A program made the translations under genes and the position numbers. The notes under the pieces were generated by a model. The model worked only from the letters and a program-made list of their open reading frames with translations. It was not told where the DNA came from and did not search any database. From positions 18,467,018 to 18,531,017 of the forward strand of contig JAJEKV010000020.1 of assembly GCA_021234155.1 (NCBI GenBank): a stretch of DNA of 64,000 bases, read 5' to 3'. Below, piece by piece: positions 10,454-20,800 of this stretch. Numbering within the stretch: position 1 is the stretch's first letter; each line of letters opens with the position of its first letter. Origin of the DNA: Isoetes taiwanensis (Eukaryota > Streptophyta > Lycopodiopsida > Isoetales > Isoetaceae).

Positions 10454-12436
10454 ATGGCTCCTGCCAGACAAATTTCTCAGACTAAGGCTCTTGGGTCTGC
10501 TGAGATTCCCGGTTTGGGGTTGAAACCGCGTGAGATGGCGAGAAGGAAGAGTCCTAAGAAAAAGGGATTGGCTACGGTTGAGCTGGAGACAGATGTACAG
10601 TCTCCTTCCAGATCACAGGAGGCAGTCATGTCAGAATCACTTGAGGATTTACCAACTGCAAATCTTGGTTCACAAGGAGAGGCATTCGATTTAATAGGAG
10701 GTGAGAAAGAAGCAATTAATGCTATGGATATTGAACCCCAAAGGCAATTGTTGAGGGATATGCAGGCTCTTTTAGAGTCACCCTCAGCAGATAGGTATGT
10801 CAATTGCTCTTCCTTTCAATTCTGTTCAGAGAATTCAGAAAATTGTGTGCCGGTAACCAACCCATATTCCTTCAAGCATGTCGCCACTTGAAACAGGATC
10901 TGTAAACCCCTCTTCACCCGCGCTAGAGAGGAGGTTGTCAAGGAAGGTGATGTAGGTGTAGCGACTTAGAGGGAGGCAAATCCTTTATGCGCACCTTCAG
11001 ACTCACCTGGAGTGAGGTTAGACACCTCTCAGGCTGCTAAAACTGCCAACACTGCACGTCCAGCTTGGAGGACAAATGACACAGTAGCCCGTCTCACTCG
11101 TCCAGGCTTTTCAGACTGGATTAAGCGTAAGGTGCCTGACCATAGGAGTGCTCGGGTGGAAGAGGCTATGAAGTTTGTGGATGATCATTATTCAGTTGAC
11201 TTACGAGCAGTGCTTCCAGCAGATCCTTGGATAGATATAGACCATGCTCGGCATGTTCAGACTATAGAGAATTTGGTCTCCTTTGCAGTACTAGGGTACT
11301 TCACTGGGATAGTTTTGGACACGCGAAGGTTTAGCTCATGGCTCTCTGGACATTTGAGGCGGATTGGTTTGCCCAGGTACCAGTCTTTGAAATTCTTGCC
11401 TAATAATTTTTTCCTCATTATGTTCGAGGATGAGTCCTCGGTGCGACAGTTGGTTAGTCGAGGGGTTGATGCGTTAGGTGAGGCATATGTTCTGTATCAG
11501 TTCTATACTCCAGCTATGTCCACGAGCTCTTTGACAGCTGTAAAAATCCCATGTTGGTTTCTGGTTCCCGAGTTCTTGGTTTCTATGGCGAATGGTCTTG
11601 GGGTTCACTTAGCTCATTCCATTGTTCAGGCACCTAGGATATGTGTTGCCTTGTCTGCTCTGTAGCCCCTGCCCACTTCTATACCTGTCCGTAGTGGTTC
11701 TTGGCATTTTCATTTCTGACTGCAGCTTCTGAATGGTCCTGAGATTCATCGCATGTTCCCTTCCATCGTTCTTCCTAGTAGGGTTGATAGGGGTGGTAGT
11801 GCTCGAGCCCCAGCTAGAGGTATTCTTGCGAGTGGTCATGGGGGTGGTAGTGATCGAACCCCAGCTAGAGGTGTTCATGCGAGTGGTCATGGGGGTGGTA
11901 GTGATCGAGCCCCGGTTGGAGGCCGAATCCCAGATGGTCTTGTTGTTGGAGGAGGCACTTGTGACGAAGGCCCAGGTGCTGGAGATGTTAGCATTCCAGA
12001 TATCACAGGTGGAGTTCCATATGGTAGAGTCGGGGATGATATTGTCCGAACCCCAGGCGGAGGTAACTGTGATCGTCCCACTAATGGCAATGCTAGGGGT
12101 GGTAGACCTCTTGAGGGTACTAGCACTGATGTCCGAGCCCCGGATAGTGATGATGCTGGTAGTCTTGGAGGTGTTGGTTCTGAGAGTGGCAGGGATGGTT
12201 GTAGTGTTGGGGATGGTAGTGTTCGAGCCCCGACTGGAGGGCCAGTCTCAACTGAAGGGGGGCCTCTGTCCGACTTTGAGCATATGCAAGAAGCCAGGCA
12301 AGTTGTTAACCAGATCTCTCAGCTGGAGAGTTGGGCTGATGAGATGGACCGCATCTCGGAGGTCAATCCATTGGCTCTAGAAGGCCCGCAGGTTTCGCCA
12401 CCTCGCGAGAGGAGGAACAAGACTGTTGTGGGATGA
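10454..12436 (+). pseudogene. L1 ORF1 (RNA-binding protein), broken
   Basis: The start ATG at 10454 opens a 145-aa basic frame (REMARRKSPKKKG). After a break, 11012-11665 encodes a DUF4283-like region (SWLSGHLRRIGLPRYQSLK, LPNNFFLIMFEDESSVRQL, PCWFLVPEF) typical of plant L1 ORF1. 11753-12436 encodes a Gly/Arg/Asp-rich C-terminus that begins with 17-residue repeats (GGSDRTPARGVHASGHG type). The usual CCHC knuckle was not seen; the GG/R-rich repeat may take its place. ORF1 ends at TGA 12434-12436, overlapping the ORF2 ATG. At least two frameshifts separate the parts. Confidence 0.75.
11793..11945 (+). repeat. 51-bp tandem repeat within L1 ORF1
   Basis: Units begin 'gtggtagtg' at 11793, 11844 and 11895, an exact 51-bp (17-codon) period, so the reading frame is kept. 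A further diverged unit with 'gtagtgttcgagccccgactggagg' lies near 12215-12240. The coded repeat is rich in Gly, Arg, Ala and Pro. Confidence 0.85.
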
Positions 12437-15400
12437 ATAGGACAATTCTCAGTTGGAATGTGAGGGGGGTGCGGTCCTCTAGTAGTAAGAGGGCTAGAGT
12501 TTCTTTGGCGCTTCGTCAGCTTCATCCTGATATTGTTTGTATTCAGGAGCATAAGTGCCACAGGGGAGATATGACACAATTGATGGATATGGTTTGAAGA
12601 CATTTTGCATCCATTGCCTCTTCCTCGGGGCGGTCTAGTGGGGATACTCTTATTGCTTGGAAAATGAATGTTAATGTTACGTACTCCGCAGCAGATAAGT
12701 ATGGTCGTTGGGCAATTATTAAGTGGCTTGAGGGAGGACAGGAATGGGGGATTGTGAATGTCTATGCCTCAAACCAGCCATCTCAGAGAGGTGCTTTGTG
12801 GGCCACAATAAGAAACAAGATAAGGAATCTTGGTGGTTTGCAAGTAGCCTGGTTGCTACTAGGAGACTTTAATATGGTAGAGCAGGCAGCGGAGGTGCAC
12901 AGATTGTGCAAGGTTTTGAGAGGGATGGTCTAGATTGTTGCAGGATTTGGCTATGGTAGAGGTGGAAGGAGATTTGTCTTTCACATGGTGCAATAGGCAG
13001 ATCGGGGCGGGGCAAACCTATGCCAGGCATGATAGATGTTATGCCTCCCCTCGCGCATTGGATGAAGTACCTTCTCTGCATAGGAGCAACATTCTTTCCA
13101 CCTCCATTTCAGACCATTATCCTCAGTTGTTGTGTAGCCAGAATACTTCTACCCCCAAACCCTCTAGAACAGTGTTTCGTCTGAACACCCGCTTCTTGAC
13201 AGATGAAGTCTTCTCGTCTCATTGTCGGGACTTGTGGCTCAATACCTTCTCCTCTCTGAGTGGAATGGTAGGCATCGTGGCAACATTGGCTAGGGTTAAA
13301 CGTTTTACTAAGGCTTTTGGTAGGCAGCGAGTTCAGCAGGAGCGACAGCTATAGAGAGTTGGAGCAAATTCGGGCACAACCTTCTGATGGCATCTGGGAG
13401 AATCCATATCTCTAGAGCAGGTCAAAGTTCAGGAAGCTCGGGTGAAGTCTGGACTTATTTGGTTGAAACAAGGAGACACGAGCTCTTCGGTTTTCTTTAG
13501 GGCAGCAAGGCAGCGTCAGTATGCAGCGTCAATGGCATCCCTTACTTTGTCAGATGGTCGTAAATTGGAGGATCCTGCTGATCTCCAGAGGTATGTGCAT
13601 GGCCATTTTTCAATGTTCTTTGCTAAGCAGTCGTTTCCATACGAGCAAGAAATGCAGGATCTGGTTTTGGCTGCTGTTAAGCCATCTATCTTGCACCATC
13701 AGCGTGATAGTTTAGAACAGGAACTCTCCAAGGAAGATTTAGAGGGTGCATGTATGTGCATGGCTAAGGATAAGTGTCCTGGGCTGGATGGTGTGCCTGT
13801 GGAATTCTTTCAGACTTATTGGGAATGGGCTGGAGAGTCAGTGTATCAGATCTATCTTGACTTGTTGCGCTCTCATGAAATGGATAAAATTCTTAACACC
13901 GCCTGCATTTCCCTGATCCCTAAAGTAAAACAGCCATCCACGATCAATGATTGGAGGCCTATTTCTTTGCTCTCCTCTGTGTATAAGATTATTGCAAAAG
14001 CTTTGGCAGAAAAGCTTAAACTGGTTCTAGCATCCTCTATTAACAAGGTTCAGTCCGGGTTCATCCCAGGAAGAAACATCTTAACTAATGTTGCTGCAGC
14101 TTATAAGGGCTTGTATTGGGCTAGGAAAACAGGTCAGAGAGTTGTTTATCTTAAGCTCGATTTTGCGAAGGCATATGACAGTGTGCGCTGGGAGTTTTTG
14201 TCTATTGTGCTTTCGGCTTTGGGTTGTAGTCCACGTTTTACAGAAACAGTTATGAAGCTTCACACGTCAGCACGAGCTACAGTTGTGTGCCAGGGGGAGC
14301 CCTCCCCATTCTTTTCGATGGGAAGAGGAGTCCGTCAGGGCTGCCCTCTGGCCCCATTTTTGTTTACCATGGTGGCGGAGGCATTATCACAATTGATCTT
14401 GACTACAATAGATGAGAGAGTGGTAGAGGGTCTTCGGATGCAGAATGGCAGTCAGCAGATTTGTAATCAGTTTGCATATGACACTTTCCTCTTTGTGGCA
14501 GCAGAAGAAAGCAATTTGCGTAATGTTAAGGGTTTGTTGGATACATTTTCCTTGGCTTCTGGTTGTCTTCTTAACTGGGGAAAGTGTTCGACTCTGTGGG
14601 CTTTGGAGACGCCGCCTCCACCTTGTTTGTTTCTCTTCCCTTGGAAGGTACTCCCAGTGAATGCATGTACCAGACTTCTGGGCATTCCTTTTGGGGTGAT
14701 ATCTCTATGGGCGGTGTATGGGATGAGATTTTGCAGGGACTACAGAGGCACCTGAATTGGTGGAAGGGTAGTAAGTTGTCGATGGCAGGCAGGATTACTG
14801 TAGCTAAGTCAGTGCTTTGTAGCACCCACGTATACACAACGTCTGTTATGTTAGCTCCATAATGCAAGGTTAAGGAATTGGATAGAATTGTCCGAAACTT
14901 TGTTTGGGGAGGGATTGCAGAAGGAGCAGTGGTGAAAGTAGCCTGGTGGAAGCGCCTCCGCCCTCGAGAGGATGGGGGTTTGGCAATCCTAGATTTGGCT
15001 TTGCATTCTAAGGTGTTAGTCTCCAAGTTTGTCTGGAGTATTCTCCATGAAGAGGTGTTCTCTCCAAGTGCAGCATTGCTTTTACAGTCCCTCGAGAATT
15101 GTGTGGCTTTTCACAAGCCATCTGTCCCTGTGAAGTTGCCTTGGGCCTTGCTTTACGGTCTGAAGCCGTTCCCACACGCGTCACCTTTTCTCAAGGGTGT
15201 ACTGCGGGCCTGGGAGCATGTGCGAGTGCTTTTCCAGGTAGACTATGCATCATTATTTCATCACACTTCTCCTTTTCTGTGGGTTCCTCTGCCTCCGACA
15301 TACTTGCCTTTGGCCGCCAGCTTGCACGCTCGGACGCAGGCCCATTGGACTCGGGCTGCATTCTCCACCTTAGAGGATTGGTATTGGCATGGCCAACTGG

Positions 15401-15939
15401 CTCCTTGGGAGTTTTTTCAGGCCCGCTTTCGGCTTAAGAGCAGTGATCGAGCTATCTGGCAGCAAGTGGCCTCCTGTATTCCACTGCATATTCCTGTTCT
15501 CCTCCAGGGAGGGGTGGTCTTTCAGATTTGGAAGGTTCATTCAGGGATCGATGAGTCATGTTTTGTTCGTTCTTGTTACCGGACATTGGTTATTCATGAT
15601 ACTTTACCTCCTTCTGACAAGTGGGCACTGAAGCTTCAGGGTTCCTGTTGGCGCTCCGTCTGGACATGGACTTGGAACTCTCTCCCCCCACCAAAGGTTA
15701 GGGTTCTCTTGTGGCAAGTGGTGCACCGCTGCATTAGGGTAAATGTTCTTGTGCATAGATTTAAGCCAGCTGTGAGTTTTCTTTGCCCCTGCTGTGGCTC
15801 TCATCGAGAGTCCATTGAACATTGTCTAGTCTTGTGCCCACATTTGCAAGCTGCATGGGATTGGGTCAGAGCATTGTTCCGGATCAGGATGTGTAGCCAG
15901 AAGATACTCCGAAATTTACGCTCTAGTTTTTTAGTATAG
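12433..15939 (+). pseudogene. L1 ORF2 (endonuclease, reverse transcriptase, zf-RVT), inactivated
   Basis: ORF2 starts ATG 12433 (MNRTILSWNVRGVRS), an APE-type endonuclease with DIVCIQEHK and LLLGDFNMV. In-frame stops occur at about 12595 and 12931. The endonuclease end (SFTWCNRQ, SDHYP) continues in another frame at 12935-13354. RT lies at 13442-14755 with NDWRPISLLSSVYKIIAKAL, KLDFAKAYDSVRWEFL and GRGVRQGCPLAPFLF. The catalytic motif reads FAYDT instead of FADDT, so an essential Asp is lost. After a shift, 14584-15939 carries the C-terminus and zf-RVT region (CPCCGSHRESIEHCLVLCP). It is clearly a dead copy. Confidence 0.9.
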
Positions 15940-16200
15940 AGTGCTGAGGTGTCTTTGTCCCTTCGGGGCATTCTTTTTCCTCACTACTCGTCTTGTATCA
16001 TTGCCATTCTTTTAATATAAGTGTCTCAGTTCTTCAAAAAAAAAAAAAAAAACGATAACTCAATTCAAATGTCACTATAACTCATAAGGATTATAGTCCA
16101 TATCCAAAAGTGATAACTAAATATCTAAAAACTTTGGAAAATGTAAGATATCACGAACCATAGTCACTCGTACATAAAATGATAGAACAATATTAAATTC

Positions 16201-16270
16201 TTGGTTCAAATTGGATTTGAACCCTCAATCTCAAATCAAAAGACAAGCCCCTTAACCACTAGACTACAAC
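16201..16270 (-). repeat. tRNA-derived SINE head or tRNA pseudogene
   Basis: The minus strand from 16270 reads GTTGTAGTCTAGTGGTTAAG (A-box-like) and later GGTTCAAATCC (a perfect B-box core). The 5' part resembles plant tRNA-Glu. The acceptor 3' strand does not pair, so this is not a working tRNA; a SINE head is more likely. The SINE 3' end was not found. Confidence 0.55.
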
Positions 16271-16719
16271 TTCTTTTATTTTTAGTTTAAACAAAACACA
16301 AGGACACAAATTTTATCACATCAAAATTGTAATATCCATATAAGCTATAGTATTTGGTTGGGTTTGTTAGTTCTAAACATTCTTTTTATAACTTTGCATA
16401 TGTTTTTCATTGATATAAGGGTCAAGAAATCACAATGCTACTGCTTGAGGCTATTCAGTGCCCTGAATATAAGGTATCATGTAAATCAGGCAATGGAATG
16501 CACAAGACTTCGTGAGTACTTTAGGGCATGCTCAACATCAATATAAGAGTCCGTTAGTGTGTCTGGGCCTTGAAAACTTCTTTGTAAACCGTCCCATGGT
16601 ACATAGTTTCAAAAATGGGTAGTTGTGGGAGGTTTAGCATAAATTTAACATCTTATTGTTCCTTAAGGGCCGAATCCAAGAACAAATAGGTAACAGAGTT
16701 AATAGCACGCGGGATGGCA
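16271..16719. other. Intergenic, no gene seen
   Basis: AT-rich sequence between the SINE-like head and the LTR-like remnant. Only short spurious open frames are present. Confidence 0.4.
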
Positions 16720-17580
16720 TGATTCAAACCAGTTTCCTAATTCTAGGGTTTGTGGCAGAAATTTTGCAATACGATGCCATATATTTTTTCGCATATAAAC
16801 CCTGTATTTCGACGTTTTTATGGTATCTTGGCTTCAATCATGATTTAAATACTCCAAAGCCAAGAATTTGTAGGCATTAAAAATTCTAAGGTCCCTTGGC
16901 CATGGTGAAGTAGGTTTGGCACAAAAAACTTGGACCTTGAAAATGTGTGGATGTCTTTGAACCCTTATATACAAGATCTCAAATCAATAGTAAGAACATG
17001 CTTGAATTATAGATAGCAAGATGTAGGCAAAGGATGTGGGATTATTTTCAAGGCAAGGTAAAAATAATGGTAGGAGAGTGGACGCAAAAGACAATAGCAT
17101 GACAAGGTAATAAAATACAAGGTAAAAATGGAAATATGGACTCTTGATAAAAATTGAAAGCACTGAGTATGAAAATGGGCAACACGGATGTTTAGACCAA
17201 TAGGACAAGGGTATAAGATTTCAAGACAAGAGATATAAGGTAAAAGGTGTTAGAAATGTTGAAAATGAGTGGCTCAAAGGAAGTATGGAAAAATAGAAAA
17301 ATGGCCTAGGCAAAAATCTCCCAAGAATGGACATATGACAAAATAGGCCTAATGGGGAAAAAATCAAGTGGATGTGTGGGAATGAGAAAAATGGCTAGGA
17401 ATTTGAAATAGAATACCATTGGGTCTTCCAAACTTCAATGTGTTGACTTCCATTCTTCAACACCCAAAGTCTTGTAGAACAATGCTTTGACAAATGATAC
17501 CTTTTGTCAAGTTTGACTTGGAGTGCATTGTGTTGACTTTGAAAAAAATTGGAAAGTTTGACTTGGAGCCGGTGTGTTAA
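16720..17580 (-). repeat. Probable diverged Tat-type LTR remnant
   Basis: Several blocks occur in the same order as in the LTR at 6442-8341. 'ttctaggg/ttctagtttt..gtttg', then 'cgcatataaac/cgaagtataaac', then 'gccatggt', then 'atggctaggaa.tt' and '(g)aatc/aataccat.gggtcttccaa' match at 16740-17430 against 7540-8070. Identity is low and no LTR ends were found. The remnant stops about 200 bp before the host gene's ATG. Confidence 0.45.
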
Positions 17581-17783
17581 AAAAAAGAGAGAAAAGGGGT
17601 TTAAAAAAACCAACAGGATAACGGAGATGGAGTGAATGCCTATGAAGGAACCATCGTTAGATTCTCAAGGTTTTGTTTCGTTCTGGCTTTACCAAACACA
17701 GCAAGTTTGCGATCTGTTTGCTTCATCATCTCTATGCAGAAGTTCGAAAAGGCCAAGCAGAGGATGGTTTCTGGGCAGCAGAA

Positions 17784-17850
17784 ATGGCTAAGCATTTTTT
17801 TGTCAGCGGTATTGCTGTGGCGGTGGCAACGGGCACCACCCATCCCTTAG
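17784..17850 (+). CDS. Carrier exon 1
   Basis: Codes [22 protein letters not shown] and the first base of the signature Asp, which is split across the intron. The donor is TTAG/GTAAAT. It forms helix 1 of the first carrier repeat. Confidence 0.85.
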
Positions 17851-20800
17851 GTAAATTTCTCAGGGTAACGGTCTGCATGTACGGCTCTATCACCCATAAT
17901 TGGACTCGTCTTTGATGAAAGAACATTGGGTATCTATGTCATGGTTTCATTTACTACGAATTTACACTTTCGATGGTTGCCGTTTGATTGAGAAAATATT
18001 TTGGCCATTCAGATGTTGTGAAGGTGAGGCTGCAAATAGATAATGTTGGCATTAAAACAACGCCATCTAGCCTGGTATGCCTTTGTGTAATTCTCACTAG
18101 ATTGTAAGCCTACTCTAGACTTCTAATGTACTCTTATTCCAGGAAATTTTTAGAAAGTAGGGGATTATTAAATTAGTAGGATTGAGCATAATTTATGCGT
18201 ACATAGAACAAGCTAGTGACAATTTGCTACATGTCCTTCAGACGCTTGAATTTGTCTTGCAAGAGGCTTTGTAAACCAAGTTATTTGCAAGCTATTTAGC
18301 AGTAAGACAATACTGAGATAAATACCTAGGACAGCTTTTCCCTTTCAAGACAAACCTGTGTATCCAACTGCTTCATGTCAACAAAGTGTTTGTCTACAAG
18401 AGGCATCACCAAACCATTGGGCGACCATCAGTTCAGTCACATGAAACAACTTCTTCACGTGCTGCCTCATGATCATCCTCAGGGGGGATAATATTCCTCA
18501 GGACTATTAGAATCTATTTTCAATGTTTGTTTTTAGCCATGCTAGTCATCAGGGGGGATATTAGCATATTACCTTTTCCATGTCATACTCTCTAGATGAC
18601 TAGACATGCCATATGTTGCTGACATGGCTCTACTATAAAGCCATAGTCATGCCTTTCTAGATTCATTCAGTTCTTTCACTAGTCTAGCTACTTCGTGTAT
18701 CTCATTTGCCTTCTTGCATAATCACTCCACATCTTCAATGCTTAGTTGGCAGGCAGGTAAGGGCGAAGTGTTCCTCAGCTCCATCATGTCTAGAGCACAC
18801 AGCATACATTATATCCCCCGTCCAAGCTCAATCTCCAACTGGTGAGAAGACTCGCTAAATCGTCCCATTCATGAGAAGCTTATATTATTTGGGAGATTTA
18901 TCTATCTAGATAACCGGATCCATCAGATGATACAAAAGTTTTCTTTGTAAATTCTCCCTTGAGGAGGTGTTCTCTTGATCAGTTTAGAGAGGAGAAATAT
19001 TTCAATTCTTTCTAATTAAGGCCATTCAGCAGCCCACGAATCAACTCTTCAAATTTGCAATCTAATAAGAAGCTGCAGGTTTCACCATCATGTCAAATAG
19101 CAGGACGTTTTCATGAGCATTTCAAAAGTGCATTTGTTAGCATTGTTTCTCTAATTGGGAAGAGAGGCATATGCTTTAACAACCCTAGCATGGGCAGGAA
19201 TTTTCAATTTAAAGAGAGGACATGAAAGCTCCAACTGCCAAGTGTATATGTTATCAGAGACAATCTCCAAGAGTTACTGGTGTTATCTTTCATTCCCTTC
19301 CAGAGAGCCCCCTGGATTAACTTGTAAAAGATTGCCAAAATCGCAGGAAATTCTGGCTAACAAAATGCTTAAGGTCTTGCTATAGCATGCTAAATTTGAG
19401 CATGACATATTAATAAAATGAGTACATAGAACAAGATAGTGGGCCCTTAGGTTTTGCTTAATTGAGTTACTGTAAAATGAGAACAGCGTGACCTTTGTAG
19501 TATGTCATGTATGATGATGTGGCATCTTCTTTGCTACTTATGTTGCATATTTTTAGAATGACTATAGATCAACCACAGCTGACCATGCATATTTTACTGT
19601 GAGAAATTTAATTAAAGAAACATTCGTCTTTTCAAGCTATGTCTCAACACAGTAACCATATCATGAGTGTAATATGTGCATTTTTCTTTTCTAGTTTTGC
19701 AGGCTGAACTATTTTTCTTGTTGTGCAGATGAAGAAATTCTTATCCATGATTAATCATGAAGGAGTTTATTCATTGTATAAAGGGTTGCATCCTTCCTTG
19801 ATGAGATCGCTTACTTATGGTGGTTTCAGACTTGGTTTGTATGAACCAAGTAGACAATCCCTTCAGTGGACGTTTTGTTCTTCTGGTCTGCTTACCAACA
19901 TTGCTGCGGGAATGATTGCTGGCTCCATAGCTACTGCAGTCACCAATCCTCTGGATATATTAAAGGTAATGGTTCTTGGCCTCATTGTTGCAAGCAAATC
20001 AGGGCTTTATTTTCTGGTTATTTTACATACCCAAAATAGAAGTGTCAAAGTAGACATTAGAAAACACCAATATGTTTGAGGTACTTCTGTTCTCCAATTG
20101 GACTAAAAGCATATGCAATAGCTGGTATATTGTGTAGATTTCTTCCATGGGTCTGAGGCGTGCTTTACCTATTTAACTTGTTTTCCATTGTTCACTGCTT
20201 GTACTTGTTGATGCTTGCGAAGGAAAATATCTGGCATGAATGCAGCTTGCTTTATACCATGCTAAAAGACTAGAACATCAAGTTCATTAAAGTATTCTAT
20301 TGGGCTATGGGAGAGGTCAGAAACACATTTTATTATTGTATTTACAGTGATGACTAGACACCCTCATTGTATTTACAGTGGCCTGCCCAAAATCAGGCCA
20401 ATATAGTAGCAGGTAGCAGCAGCCAATCAGAGATCTGGCCATATTAGTTATGGAAGTTTGCGCATGCTATCCCAGCAAGAAAATGTGCATGGTTTACCTC
20501 AAATACATGATGACAAACAGGTATGTGAGCTTGTGTCCTAGGAAAACAGCATAGGGCTCCGTTTTCTCAAGAATCTGAATTTAGAGCACAAAAACCATTG
20601 GAATTAGTGCATGCTGATCTTTGCGCCTTTATGCCAACAAAATTTATTGGTGGGTCCTTATATTTCTTCTTGTTAGTGGACGATTACTCAAGAAGAATGT
20701 GGGTTTATTTTCTGAAAACAAAATCAGAAGCTTTTTATCATTTCAAAGTCTTCAAGGAAGAAATGGAATCTGAAACAAGGCAGAAATTACTTACGTTAAG

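Larger units (their letters stand above)
10243..16052 (+). mobile_element. L1-type LINE, full length, inactivated
   Basis: It is flanked by a 13-bp target duplication, CGATAACTCAATT, at 10230-10242 and 16053-16065, and ends in a poly(A) tail at 16036-16052. The order is 5' UTR (about 210 bp), ORF1, ORF2 with endonuclease, RT and a C-terminal zinc region, then a 3' UTR of about 96 bp. Both ORFs carry stops and frameshifts. L1 elements copy themselves by target-primed reverse transcription; the poly(A) and long duplication are the expected signature. Confidence 0.93.

Noticed and set aside
11609..12126. Minus-strand Pro/Thr-rich frames opposite L1 ORF1
   Set aside because: These are antisense shadows of the 51-bp repeat.
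17632..17850. 72-aa plus-strand frame over carrier exon 1, and an upstream in-frame Met at 17673
   Set aside because: The first is another frame and does not join to exon 2. The second would add 37 residues not resembling a carrier N-terminus; ATG 17784 fits the family length.
18740..19385. Possible extra exon at 19155-19385
   Set aside because: Exons 2 and 3 already join in phase with continuous carrier homology; the frame shows no carrier motif.
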